From contig JADJTW010000002.1 of assembly GCA_016710965.1 (NCBI GenBank), positions 1 through 64,000 on the forward strand: a DNA stretch of 64,000 bases, written 5' to 3'. The notes beneath the pieces are model-generated. The model did no database searches. It saw only the letters and a list, made by a program, of their open reading frames with translations, and was not told the DNA's origin. Position numbers and translations under genes: made by a program. Positions 42,795-51,879 of the stretch are shown here, one piece after another. The stretch is from Flavobacteriales bacterium (GTDB taxonomy: Bacteria; Bacteroidota; Bacteroidia; Flavobacteriales_F; PHOS-HE28). Every line of letters begins with the position of its first letter. Positions within the stretch are counted from its first letter, which is position 1.

Positions 42795-45700
42795 TCAGGG
42801 CTTGGCGAGGATCGCCGGGCCGAACTTCAGGAGCAGCGCATTGGCTTCGCGCATCGGTATCCGCTTGCCGTTCAAGTAGGCGGTAACAAAGGCATCTTTC
42901 ACGCCCAGGGCGACCGCCTCGTCCTTGCGCAGGCGTGCTTTCTCGGTATCGAGGAAGATACCCGTGGTGTAGCGCACCTTGGCCGTCTCGGTGCGCTCGC
43001 TGTTGAGCGGGGCGAGATTGAAGATGCGATCGAGCGGAACGGGCTTGCTGTACACGCCCACCTGCACCGTGAAGAACAGGCCCTTCACCATCTCCACCTG
43101 GCGCGCGGGAGCGGCACCGGGCACATTGTAGTATGCGGCAGCGTCAGGTGATGGCGCATGGCGTGCAATGACCTCCTCCGCCGTTGCGGGGTAGGCGGCG
43201 AGGACACTGGCGAGGTCCGGCTCTGTTTGCGCAGGTGCGGTCACCGGCTGTTGGATGTTCGTAGCCGTCCGCTCCGCTGGTGCGGCAGCTTGCTGTTGTA
43301 TCGGTCGCGCCTCCGGTTCGGGGCTGGTCGGTCGCTGCGCGATGGTCGTCGCCGCGCGTTCTGCACGCATGGCTTCGCCGAGCGAGATCCTCTTGCCATC
43401 GCGGTAGGCCACGACGAAGGCATCGCGGTAGCCCCGCTCGCGCACGGTCTCCTTGGCGGCCGCAGCGCGGTCGAAGCCGGTGAACAGACCTGCTGTGTAC
43501 CGCACCAAACCTTCGCCGACGGTCTCTCCCATCACCGGGCTCATATCGCTGAAGGTTTCCACCGGCACCGGTTTGCGGAAAGCGCCGATCTGCACTTTGA
43601 ATACGATGCCCGCTGGCATCGCCGCATCCATGGGTATGGGTGCGCTTCGCCGTTCCGTGGTGGCCAGCAACTGGAAGATATCCTCGGCCAATTCATCCGG
43701 CATCCTGAACGGCAGGGCTTCAGGAACGAGCGTTGCGGGTTGCGCGGTTGATCGTGGCAGGGACGAGGGCTGAACGACTTCGGGGCGCGCAGGAGAACTG
43801 ATCGAGGGCTGCGCGTTGACCACCTCACGTTCGCGACCCGCCTGGTCGTGCGCTTCGGCCAGCAGGCTCTCGCTGCGACGCGCGCGCATCTCCATGGACA
43901 TGATGCTGCTGCTGGCCTCAGGCGGCATGCCCTGCAGCATCACGCTGGCCTGGCTCTCATTGATGCCTGCAGCGCCACGCAAGCGCGCGGCCACGTTATC
44001 GAGCGAATCGGCCCGCGCGTACATGGTGGACGCCCGTTCGTCCAGGACGAGCGCCCGGGCCGCAGCTTCGGCTGCCGACAGGCGTCCATTAACGGCATCC
44101 GCTTCCACAGCGCGCGCTTGTTGCTGCAGCAGCTCGCCCACCTCGCGGTTGCTCCTGGCCGCCCCCGTCGCGTCATCCGCTGCGGCAAGCTGCTCCAGCG
44201 CACGTGTCTTCGCCTGGAAATATCGGCTGCGGTCCTGGTCCTCCATCACCAGTGCCTGCTCCTCCGGCGTGAGGTAGTAGAACTTCACGAGGCGGTCACG
44301 ATAAACGCGGAGCTTCTCCGCTTCGCGCTGCTGCTCCTGAGCCGTTCGCGCTTCCTCTCCTTTGGCTACCGATGCCTGATGCAGCGAGTCGGATAAGGCG
44401 CGCGTGCGAGCTGCTAGCAGTTCTAGGCGCTCGCGGTCGCGGCGCTTGGCCTTGGTCGCGCTATCGGCGAACAACGTCGCCTGGTCGGCGAGGTCTACCG
44501 AACGGCGTTCCATGTCCGAAGCTTCGTTCTGCGCGCGCTCGGCACGCATGCCCAGCAGGCGAGGCTCCATCTCGGGGTCTTGCGCGATCCCAGGCAGGAT
44601 GCTACCCTCGCTGCCGAGGAACCCCTCGTACAGTTGCGCTGGGATCCGGTCCTTGGACGTTAGGCGCTGCTCCAGTTGGGCCATCTGATCGGCTACGGCT
44701 GGCAGAGGCACCGATGATTCAACGGCAGCGGTCGTTTCCGTTGCGGTGGCATTCACTGCCAGTGCTCCGGCGGTGTTATCGTTGTTCGCGAGGTTCGCTT
44801 CCTCGCGTTCCTGCGCAGCCGAAGCCGATTCGACATCAGGTTCCGCCATGGACGCGCTTCGTTCTGCAACTGTTGCGGCCGGCGTTGCGCTCGTCACCGG
44901 CGCTTCTGATGCATCGCGCTCGATGGCGCTATTGTCCTGCTCCAGAAGAGGCTGGCCCTCCGAACCGATCGTCTCCGGCACCATCGCGGTGCTGGTCTCC
45001 TGTACGATCAAGGGTTCCCCGGCAGGTGCCAGCGGCATGCCCAAGACTTTGGACGCCACTTCCTCATACGTCAGTGACTCGCCGCGCTGATGATCATCGC
45101 CGATGAGGTGATTGCTCACGGTGATGGAACGGTCGATCTCACGGAGCGCTTCGAGCTCGGTGCGATAAGCTTCGCGGTACAAGCTGTCGCGCGCGACGAT
45201 ATCCTCGATGCGATCGGCACGCTTGCGCAGCTGCGTGGCGCGCTCGAAGCCGCGCTTGGCATCGGCCTGCATGCCTTGGGCCATGAGCATGAGCGGCTCA
45301 TCGGGGGCTATGCCGCGCGAAGCCACCGTCTTGTTCAGGCGATCGAGGCTGTCCTTCGCCACCTTCCATTCCTCACGCGTGAGGAATGCACTGCGCTGGC
45401 CCAGGTCCGTGCGGATGATCATGCGCTCGTCGATGCGCTGGTCGGTGCTCTTGCGCAACTTGTCGCGATCGCGGCCCACAGGCATCCGCTCCAGCACATC
45501 CTCCAGCGAGTCGATCTCAGTGGTGAGGGCATCCATCCGGGCCACATCGGCGTGCTTGAAAGCGATGGCATCGTCCATGCCCCGCGCCGTGCTACGGTGC
45601 TCCAATTTGCTGGCGTAGACATTCTCCGCGTAGCGCTCCATCTCGATGAAGCGATCGTTGATCGCATCCACAACACGCCCTCTAGGGATTGTATTGCTCG

Positions 45701-48700
45701 GAACAGCCCTCTCGCTGACGGCACGTTCGGTGGGCGAGATGCCGGCCACTTCTGCGCGGCGTGCTGCTAGCGCTTGCTCACCAACGGCGAGGTGCTGTTC
45801 ACGCAGGCGTCGCAGGCGATCCACGCGGGGCAGGACCTGCTCGGCCATTTGCGGTGAGAGTTGCAGCACCGCCACCTGTCGGGTCATTTCCGCCTTGATG
45901 CTGTCCGCCAGCATCAATTCCAATCCGTTGACTCCGGAAGCGCGCTCATCGGCATCGGGGATCTGCTGCAGTCGCGTGCTGTCCGCTTTGTAATCCGCGA
46001 AAAGCTGGCGCACGATCTCGGCATCCTTGGTGGCCGGCGTGAATGAAAGCACGGGCCGGGCCATATCAACCTCCGCTGGGTCCGCGGTCTCGGCTTCTGC
46101 TGTGTTCGCGGCGGTCGCACGTTCCTGTGCATCCCGTGCTGCGAGTTCCGCATCGATCGCCTTCACGCGCGCATGGAGGCTGTCGCGCCGAGCGTCATCG
46201 CGCTCGGCCTGCCCCAGTTGGACCAATTCGGCCCGTTCGTTCTCCAGCAAGAACCGCGAATTATCAGCTGATGGAACCCCGGGCTCCTGCGCGACTTGTG
46301 CGTTGCTCCTCGCGGCCTGCTCGTTGCGCTGCGTTGCAGGGCTGGTGCGGTCTCCGCTGTTGACGCTGTTCTCCTGTGCCGCTGCGATCGCCGCTTGTTC
46401 CTGCTCATGGGCGGCTACGTCAACGCGTTGCACCGTGGCAGTCTCGGTGGTCCTTCCGTCAATTCCGCTGGCTTGAACGGTGGTGGTACGGTTGGCGGCT
46501 TGTTGGGCGTTACCGTCTGTGCTCCGGTCTGCTCCGATCGTGCTGGTGCGATCGGTACCAGTGGCATTCGCAGCGCTCACGAGGTCCCAATCGAAGGTGC
46601 GCGCCTCCACTTCCGATGTGTTGCTTGCGATCTGGGCATCGAAGCGTTCGTCAATGGTGATGGCGGCAATGCGCTGGTCGATGCCCGCGATGCGCTGGCC
46701 CAGCTGATCGAGCTGGGCTTGCGTGAGCTCGCTGCCAGGGCCATGCTCACCGGCGGTGGTCAGGTGGCGTGTGAGCGAAGCCTGGCCGCGCAAGGTGGCC
46801 GTCTCCATGTCCATGGCAGCCACCTGATCGAACGCGGCCCGTGTCTCGTTCCGCAGATGGCCGAGCTGTTCCTCGAAGGTGACGATCTCCCGATCCAGTT
46901 CCTCCTTGCGCGAACGGGAACGGGTATCGTCGCGTTCGCGCTTCAGGCGCGTTACACGATCGGTGAGCTCGTTCTCATCGGAGCGTTTGGCGTTCGCAGT
47001 TGCCAGGGCTCTCGCAACGGTCTTCTCGTGATCGGTAACGGCTTGACGCGCGCGCTCGGCCGCGTCGGCTCCGGCATTGGGGCCTTGTTTCACTTCAAGG
47101 CGTTCGCGCAGTTGCTTCATCAGGCGAAGCGTCCTTACATCGTCTTGCGTGGCCACGGCGGCGGCTACATCGGTGCTGAGCTTGTCCGCGACGCTTGCCT
47201 GCTGCTGCCGTGTGATGGCCGTGGCCTCCAGGTCCTGTCCCGTACGAAAAGCTGCACGTGCGCGAAGATTCGCTTCACGCGATCGCTGGCGTTTCCTCGC
47301 CGCCTCCACCATCAACTCGTTCTTGCTGCTCTCCTCAGTCGATGCTGCGGCCAGCTCAACCAGGGCATTAGCCTCGGTGGTGGTGCGATCGGCTTCGGCA
47401 GCGGCCTCTATGGCGATGGCGAAAGCCTCCTTGCTGCTAGCGTCCAGGTCGGCAGCTTCACTGGCCAACGTTGCGGCATCCTCCCTGGCGAGCGCGACGG
47501 CCGCGGCCTGGTCGATATCACCGGTGAAGCCGGCGCGCGTCATCACATCGCCAACGGGTACCGGTTCCTCGGCACTCTCCTGCGCCACCGGCGCGTTCGC
47601 GGTGATGTCCAATCGCGCCCGGCGCTTGATCTCGTCCAACGATAGGGCGATGAGATCGTCCTCCAGCGGCGTCTCGAAGTAGTTGCGGATGATGAGCTTC
47701 TCGATCTCACCGCTGCGCTCAAGCACCAGTTCCTGCCTGAAGGCCCGCGCGCCATCGCGTTTGGGAACCTCCACCGCGCCATTGTGGGTCTTGCCGCTGG
47801 GCCCGCATTCCACCATGTACCGGAAGCTGCCGCTGCGCGGCACGCTCAGGACATAGTTGCCGTTCATGTCGGTGCGCACATCCGCTACACGCTCGCGCGT
47901 CACCGCATCCTCCACCACGATGTGCGCCTTGCGATCGTGCTCATCGAACTGGCTGGCGAAGGTTCCCTTGAAGACGGTGATGAGGACGGGCTGTTGGGCG
48001 GTGGCCACGCGGTACACATGCAGCATGCCCTGCTTGCTGTTGCGTCCACTGGCGAAGCAGGCTTCTTTGTGCTCGCCATCCACGAGGTAGAAGATGTCAT
48101 CATCGGGGGTGTTCACCGAGAAGTCCAGGTTCTCCGGACGACCGAAGGCATCGAGCCCTCGGTCGTAGGTGGCCTTGAAGACATCGTAGCCGCCCATGCT
48201 AGTGTGGCCCTTGCTGCTGAAATAAAAGGTCTTCCCATCGGGATGCAGGTAGGCGAAGTCCTCGTCCTGATCGGTGTTGATGTATCCCGCGAGCTTCACG
48301 GGCACGGTATAGCCTTCGCCGGGCAACGATTCGGCGCGGTAGATATCCAGTCCGGTGCTGCCATCCTTGCCATAGCTTCCGAAGTAGAAAGGCATGCCCT
48401 TCTGCGATGGAATGAAGACCAGCCCTTTATAGTTCCTCTTCTTATCGATGCTCGACCGCAGCTGTTCGGGCACCACCTGAATGCTGCCTTCGATGCCTTC
48501 GTAGTTGTAGAAGCGGAAGAAATCCTGCGCCACCACTTCCATCCGGTCGCGCACGGTTATCTCCTTGAGGTTGCTGAGCAGTTGCTCGCCGTTGCGGCAT
48601 TGCTTGTCCAGGGCAACAACGGGGAAGGCAACGATGGCCTTCTTATCGCCTGTGCCCAGGAAGCGTTGGTAGGCCACCTGCGCTTCCTTGAAACGGTAAT

Positions 48701-49010
48701 TCAGGTGATAGGCGCGACCCAGCCAGTACCACGCCATCGCTGGCGTGCTGGGTGCTTCGGTGGCGAACTTCAGGTGGCCGATGGCGGCTTCCTTGTTCTC
48801 GTTGCCGAAGAGCGAGCAGGTACCGAAGCGGTAGTTGAGGTCGCGGTCGCCCGGGGTGAGGCTCACGAGCTGGGAATAGAGCGGATACGCTTCGGCGTAA
48901 CGCTGCTCCTCGAAGAGCGCATCGGCCTTGGCACGCACCTGTGCATCGCCCTGGCCAAGGACCAGAAGCGGGAAGAGCGCACCGATAAGTATGACCGCAG
49001 GGCGGGTCAT
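42795..49010 (-). CDS. Giant envelope protein: TPR, PD40 propeller, CarboxypepD-reg, long coiled coil, two SPOR-like domains
   Basis: 2071 residues from ATG 49010, which opens a signal peptide (PAVILIGALFPLLVLGQG). In order: TPR-like helices (about 20-135: RYAEAYPLYSQLVSLTPGDR); a PD40/TolB-like propeller (about 190-360: FIPSQKGMPFYFGSYG, YLHPDGKTFYFSSKGHTSMG); a carboxypeptidase-regulatory-like domain (about 375-470: VEDAVTRERVADVRTDMNGN); and about 1300 residues of Ala/Glu/Arg-rich coiled coil. Two SPOR-like domains close it (VFKVQIGAFRKPVPVE, FTVQVGVYSKPVPLDR; each ends AFV.AY..GKRI). The front end resembles the T9SS/envelope protein PorE, but SPOR-like domains replace OmpA. Probably periplasmic, spanning to peptidoglycan. 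Confidence 0.8.
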   Translation of the reverse strand: MTRPAVILIGALFPLLVLGQGDAQVRAKADALFEEQRYAEAYPLYSQLVSLTPGDRDLNYRFGTCSLFGNENKEAAIGHLKFATEAPSTPAMAWYWLGRAYHLNYRFKEAQVAYQRFLGTGDKKAIVAFPVVALDKQCRNGEQLLSNLKEITVRDRMEVVAQDFFRFYNYEGIEGSIQVVPEQLRSSIDKKRNYKGLVFIPSQKGMPFYFGSYGKDGSTGLDIYRAESLPGEGYTVPVKLAGYINTDQDEDFAYLHPDGKTFYFSSKGHTSMGGYDVFKATYDRGLDAFGRPENLDFSVNTPDDDIFYLVDGEHKEACFASGRNSKQGMLHVYRVATAQQPVLITVFKGTFASQFDEHDRKAHIVVEDAVTRERVADVRTDMNGNYVLSVPRSGSFRYMVECGPSGKTHNGAVEVPKRDGARAFRQELVLERSGEIEKLIIRNYFETPLEDDLIALSLDEIKRRARLDITANAPVAQESAEEPVPVGDVMTRAGFTGDIDQAAAVALAREDAATLASEAADLDASSKEAFAIAIEAAAEADRTTTEANALVELAAASTEESSKNELMVEAARKRQRSREANLRARAAFRTGQDLEATAITRQQQASVADKLSTDVAAAVATQDDVRTLRLMKQLRERLEVKQGPNAGADAAERARQAVTDHEKTVARALATANAKRSDENELTDRVTRLKRERDDTRSRSRKEELDREIVTFEEQLGHLRNETRAAFDQVAAMDMETATLRGQASLTRHLTTAGEHGPGSELTQAQLDQLGQRIAGIDQRIAAITIDERFDAQIASNTSEVEARTFDWDLVSAANATGTDRTSTIGADRSTDGNAQQAANRTTTVQASGIDGRTTETATVQRVDVAAHEQEQAAIAAAQENSVNSGDRTSPATQRNEQAARSNAQVAQEPGVPSADNSRFLLENERAELVQLGQAERDDARRDSLHARVKAIDAELAARDAQERATAANTAEAETADPAEVDMARPVLSFTPATKDAEIVRQLFADYKADSTRLQQIPDADERASGVNGLELMLADSIKAEMTRQVAVLQLSPQMAEQVLPRVDRLRRLREQHLAVGEQALAARRAEVAGISPTERAVSERAVPSNTIPRGRVVDAINDRFIEMERYAENVYASKLEHRSTARGMDDAIAFKHADVARMDALTTEIDSLEDVLERMPVGRDRDKLRKSTDQRIDERMIIRTDLGQRSAFLTREEWKVAKDSLDRLNKTVASRGIAPDEPLMLMAQGMQADAKRGFERATQLRKRADRIEDIVARDSLYREAYRTELEALREIDRSITVSNHLIGDDHQRGESLTYEEVASKVLGMPLAPAGEPLIVQETSTAMVPETIGSEGQPLLEQDNSAIERDASEAPVTSATPAATVAERSASMAEPDVESASAAQEREEANLANNDNTAGALAVNATATETTAAVESSVPLPAVADQMAQLEQRLTSKDRIPAQLYEGFLGSEGSILPGIAQDPEMEPRLLGMRAERAQNEASDMERRSVDLADQATLFADSATKAKRRDRERLELLAARTRALSDSLHQASVAKGEEARTAQEQQREAEKLRVYRDRLVKFYYLTPEEQALVMEDQDRSRYFQAKTRALEQLAAADDATGAARSNREVGELLQQQARAVEADAVNGRLSAAEAAARALVLDERASTMYARADSLDNVAARLRGAAGINESQASVMLQGMPPEASSSIMSMEMRARRSESLLAEAHDQAGREREVVNAQPSISSPARPEVVQPSSLPRSTAQPATLVPEALPFRMPDELAEDIFQLLATTERRSAPIPMDAAMPAGIVFKVQIGAFRKPVPVETFSDMSPVMGETVGEGLVRYTAGLFTGFDRAAAAKETVRERGYRDAFVVAYRDGKRISLGEAMRAERAATTIAQRPTSPEPEARPIQQQAAAPAERTATNIQQPVTAPAQTEPDLASVLAAYPATAEEVIARHAPSPDAAAYYNVPGAAPARQVEMVKGLFFTVQVGVYSKPVPLDRIFNLAPLNSERTETAKVRYTTGIFLDTEKARLRKDEAVALGVKDAFVTAYLNGKRIPMREANALLLKFGPAILAKP

Positions 49011-49054
49011 GTTCTGAGAGTGGCCGCTTGTACCGCTATCTGTGGCCGTGGGTT

Positions 49055-49705
49055 TCAAGGGGTTGCGCCGCTCCTACCGGCGAGGCTCATACGATTCTCC
49101 TGCCCGCGCAACAGGCGGCCGATGTTCTCGCGGTGCGTGTAGAACACCATGATGCAAAGCGCAATGGCGAAACCGATCTTGACCGCGCTGAACTCCTGGT
49201 AGATGAGGATGACGGCGAGCGGGAAGGCCACTGCTGCGCACAGCGACCCCAGCGACACATAGCGGCTGAGCCAGAAGACGATGGCGAAGACCAGCACGCA
49301 GATGGCCGCCGCGCCCGGATGCACTGCCAGCACGCCGCCCAACGAGGTGGCCACGCCTTTCCCGCCCTTGAAATCGGCGAAGACGGGATAGAGGTGGCCG
49401 AGCACAGCAGCGAGCACCAGCGCCACGCGCAGCCACATCCACGGTCCTTTGTCCACTTGCAGCTCGCTGAAGTTGGGCAGGATGCGCACCGGGGCGAAGC
49501 CTTTGAGGATATCGATCAACAGCACTGGCACGCCGGCCTTGGGGCCCAGCACGCGGAACATGTTGGTAGCACCGGCATTGCGGCTGCCGTGCTCGCGGAT
49601 GTCGATCCTGAAGACGGTGCGGCCCCACCATACGCTGGTGGGGATGCTCCCGCACATGTAAGCGAGCACCATGGCGGAAATGCCGTACACCCAGGGGAAG
49701 TCCAT
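49055..49705 (-). CDS. plsY: Acyl-phosphate:glycerol-3-phosphate acyltransferase PlsY
   Basis: 216-residue polytopic inner-membrane enzyme that makes lysophosphatidate. All three family motifs are present: YMCGSIPTSVWWGR with EHGSRNAGATN, GHLYPVFADFKGGKGVATS, and THRENIGRLLRGQENR. Length is normal. TTTCTTTG (49731-49738) is a 7-of-8 -7-like match 25 bases before the ATG. The giant-protein gene follows 44 bases downstream. Confidence 0.96.
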   Translation of the reverse strand: MDFPWVYGISAMVLAYMCGSIPTSVWWGRTVFRIDIREHGSRNAGATNMFRVLGPKAGVPVLLIDILKGFAPVRILPNFSELQVDKGPWMWLRVALVLAAVLGHLYPVFADFKGGKGVATSLGGVLAVHPGAAAICVLVFAIVFWLSRYVSLGSLCAAVAFPLAVILIYQEFSAVKIGFAIALCIMVFYTHRENIGRLLRGQENRMSLAGRSGATP

Positions 49706-49817
49706 CGTTCACCGGCGCAGCCGTGCCCTGCAAAGAAAGCCACGACAGGACGCGGTTTGACGCGCGAAGGGCGGGTTGCTGCGCGGAGCGGTGTCGATAA
49801 CTCAGGAACCGTCCCCC

Positions 49818-49856
49818 TCCCTCACGACCCGAACCGCTCTCTGTAGTCGTACACCT
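49818..49856 (-). repeat. Relic copy of the 3' end of the 1499-residue protein gene
   Basis: 35 of 39 bases match 57002-57040 in the same orientation. Read on the minus strand it encodes VYDYRERFGS-stop against VDDFRERFGL-stop in the intact gene, with an in-frame TAG just upstream. It lies in a 189-base gene-free gap, otherwise unremarkable. With the other copy it brackets a block of secreted-protein genes. Confidence 0.75.
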
Positions 49857-49894
49857 GCTGGTCCTAGCTGACCACGATGTTCATCTGGAGCCGC

Positions 49895-51379
49895 TCAGTG
49901 TTGCACCACCAAGCGCTGCACGCCAAGGCGCTGCCCAGCATCAAGGAGTTCAACGGTGTACATGCCATCGCCAAGATCTTGCACGGACAAGGTAGTGGTG
50001 TAGTTGAGCACAGCATGCCTTAGCATCTCGCGGCCGAGTGCATCGCGCACGACTACCGTTGCATTTCGTGGGATTTGTTCCAAGCGCAAGGTCGCGAAGC
50101 TGCTCGTGGGATTGGGAACAAGCTGCCAATCCATGTTGCGCGGCCGTTGCTCCACACCCATCCCAAAATCCGGCCCATAAAGCCGCGTTACAAAGCGCTG
50201 GTCCGGGTCATTGGTGGTGCCATCCGAGTAGCCGTGGTATTCACCCCAGATATAGCACATGCTGTCATCCGTGAAGAGCAGATTCTCAATACCGGCGATC
50301 GTGAGTCCCTGATAAGTGTGGAAACCACAGCCAGCACCTACGAAGTAGTCATCGAGCAATTGGCCCGACGTGTCGATGACGCAGATGTGCCCTCGTGATT
50401 CTCCATCAACATCCTGGAAAGTGCCCGCGACGATGATGCGTCCATCGTCGAGCCAATTCAAAGAACCCGGAAAGCCCAAGCCCCAAGGATTGACGATCGG
50501 AGGTGCTATGCCGAAGCGCAAGTAGTTATTGAATGTTGGGTCCAGCGAACCATCGGGCATCAACCGCACCACCTGCAGCGTGTCCACAGCATCTGCCATC
50601 GTGAAAAGGCCGGCGACATAACAGCGCCCATCCGGAAGCGGCAGGTATGAGAAGGCCTGGCCCCAATTGGTACCCGTGCTGAAGCTCGGATCGAAGGAGC
50701 CATCGTCATGAACGCGGAAGATGTTGCTTGTTGGCTGGCCCTCGAACACGCTCATGGGCCCGGTGCAGATGAACTTGCCATCGGGTAGTTCTTTGAAGCG
50801 GTCGATGACCCCATCTCCCATCCGCGGCGCGCGCGTGGTATCCAAGTAGCCCTCGTTGGTGAACCAGATGAGGTTGTAGATGCCCACCCAATTGCTGTCG
50901 GGGTAGTTCACCTGGTGCGCGCCGCTCATCAGCACGCGGCCATCGGGGTATACATGGTAGTCGCCGCCTTGGAGGGAAAGGAAATAGGGGATCTGAACTG
51001 TGCCCAAGTGATACCCGTCATCGTTCGTGCCATCGAGGAATACCCTACGCACGGCCTGCGTGCTGGCCACATAGAAGCGATCGGTCCACGCAGTGAGCTT
51101 ACCCCTGCCCAACTGGCTATGCTCAAAACTCGGATCCCAACTTCCATCCGCATTCAGCCTCGCAATACCCGTGAATTCAAGCGGCTCACCACCGGGGAAT
51201 GTGAACTGACCTGATATGATGACTTTGCCAGCAGGTTGCGGAAGAATGGAAGAGACATACCAATCATCGAACTCAGCGCGGAACGTAGGATCAAGATCGA
51301 AGGGCTGCTGCGCCCTTACGCAGGAGCATGCGCCTACGCACAGCACCGTGATCAGAACGATGCGCAGCGTCCACATCAT
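49895..51379 (-). CDS. T9SS-secreted delta-60-repeat beta-propeller protein, copy B
   Basis: 494 residues. A signal peptide (RIVLITVLCVGACSC) ends at RAQ. The body has delta-60 (DUF5122-type) repeats: FDLDPTFRAEFDDWYVSS, ADGSWDPSFEHS, DDGSFDPSFSTG and PDGSLDPTFNNY, alternating with PDGRVLMSGAH, LPDGKFICTG and DDGRIIVAGTF. A type A T9SS sorting domain closes it (LVPNPTSSFATLRL, GMYTVELLDAG, RLVVQH). It is strongly similar to the copy at 51806-53278, including DGTTNDPDQRFVTRLYGPDF. ATG 51379 overlaps the preceding stop (ATGA). Confidence 0.88.
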   Translation of the reverse strand: MMWTLRIVLITVLCVGACSCVRAQQPFDLDPTFRAEFDDWYVSSILPQPAGKVIISGQFTFPGGEPLEFTGIARLNADGSWDPSFEHSQLGRGKLTAWTDRFYVASTQAVRRVFLDGTNDDGYHLGTVQIPYFLSLQGGDYHVYPDGRVLMSGAHQVNYPDSNWVGIYNLIWFTNEGYLDTTRAPRMGDGVIDRFKELPDGKFICTGPMSVFEGQPTSNIFRVHDDGSFDPSFSTGTNWGQAFSYLPLPDGRCYVAGLFTMADAVDTLQVVRLMPDGSLDPTFNNYLRFGIAPPIVNPWGLGFPGSLNWLDDGRIIVAGTFQDVDGESRGHICVIDTSGQLLDDYFVGAGCGFHTYQGLTIAGIENLLFTDDSMCYIWGEYHGYSDGTTNDPDQRFVTRLYGPDFGMGVEQRPRNMDWQLVPNPTSSFATLRLEQIPRNATVVVRDALGREMLRHAVLNYTTTLSVQDLGDGMYTVELLDAGQRLGVQRLVVQH

Positions 51380-51879
51380 GGTTTAACAATGGCGCGTTGC
51401 ACTGCCAGTTGGGCACCACTGGCTGCGTACATGGCAATGGTGTACGTGCCTGCTCCAGTCTTGCGGCAGTCCCAGATCACCTGGCCCTCGGTGCCCGATA
51501 CACGCATGGTCTCGATCACCTTGCCAAGGACATCCTGTACGGTGATCCATGCCCGCATGCGTGTGCGCTCGGCGTATTCATCCGGATAACGTTGCGCGTC
51601 GATCTCCATGGCCGCGACCATGGTTGTTGCAGCGGCGTATTCGCCTTGCTCCAATAGGATGGTCGCCTCGGCATAGCGGGCGGCCGGGGTGCGCACCTCC
51701 TGCCACACCATGCGCAAACTGTCCAGAGAGAATTGTGTGGTATCAGTGAGGTAGTGGTCCATCCACTCCACGGCGGCCTGCGAGTAGGCTTCGTGGTGGT
51801 GGGCGCTAGTGCTCAACGACCAACCACTGAGCGTCAAGGCGCAAACCGCTTGCAAAGAGTTGGATCTGGTAAACCCCAT
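51376..51879 (-). pseudogene. Truncated remnant of a metzincin/beta-helix T9SS protein
   Basis: Up to 167 residues open. From about residue 38 it matches the C-terminal end of the protein at 53275-56881: WMDHYLTDTTQFSLDSL against ADHYLTDTVSTPVDSL, and YAERTRMRAWI against LAERTRMRAWI. Directly after RMRAWI it jumps to the sorting domain (TVQDVLGKVIETMR against VVRDMLGRTVYQSV), skipping about 100 residues. The catalytic and beta-helix parts are absent. The ORF start overlaps the upstream gene by 74 bases. It could still be translated, since the frame is open, a signal-like leader ends STSAHHH and the stop overlaps the next ATG. Confidence 0.7.

Noticed and set aside
46296..47645. Long open frames antisense to the coiled-coil region of the 2071-residue protein
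   Set aside because: Produced by Ala/Glu/Arg codon bias of the coiled coil on the other strand; no start-site context or domain.
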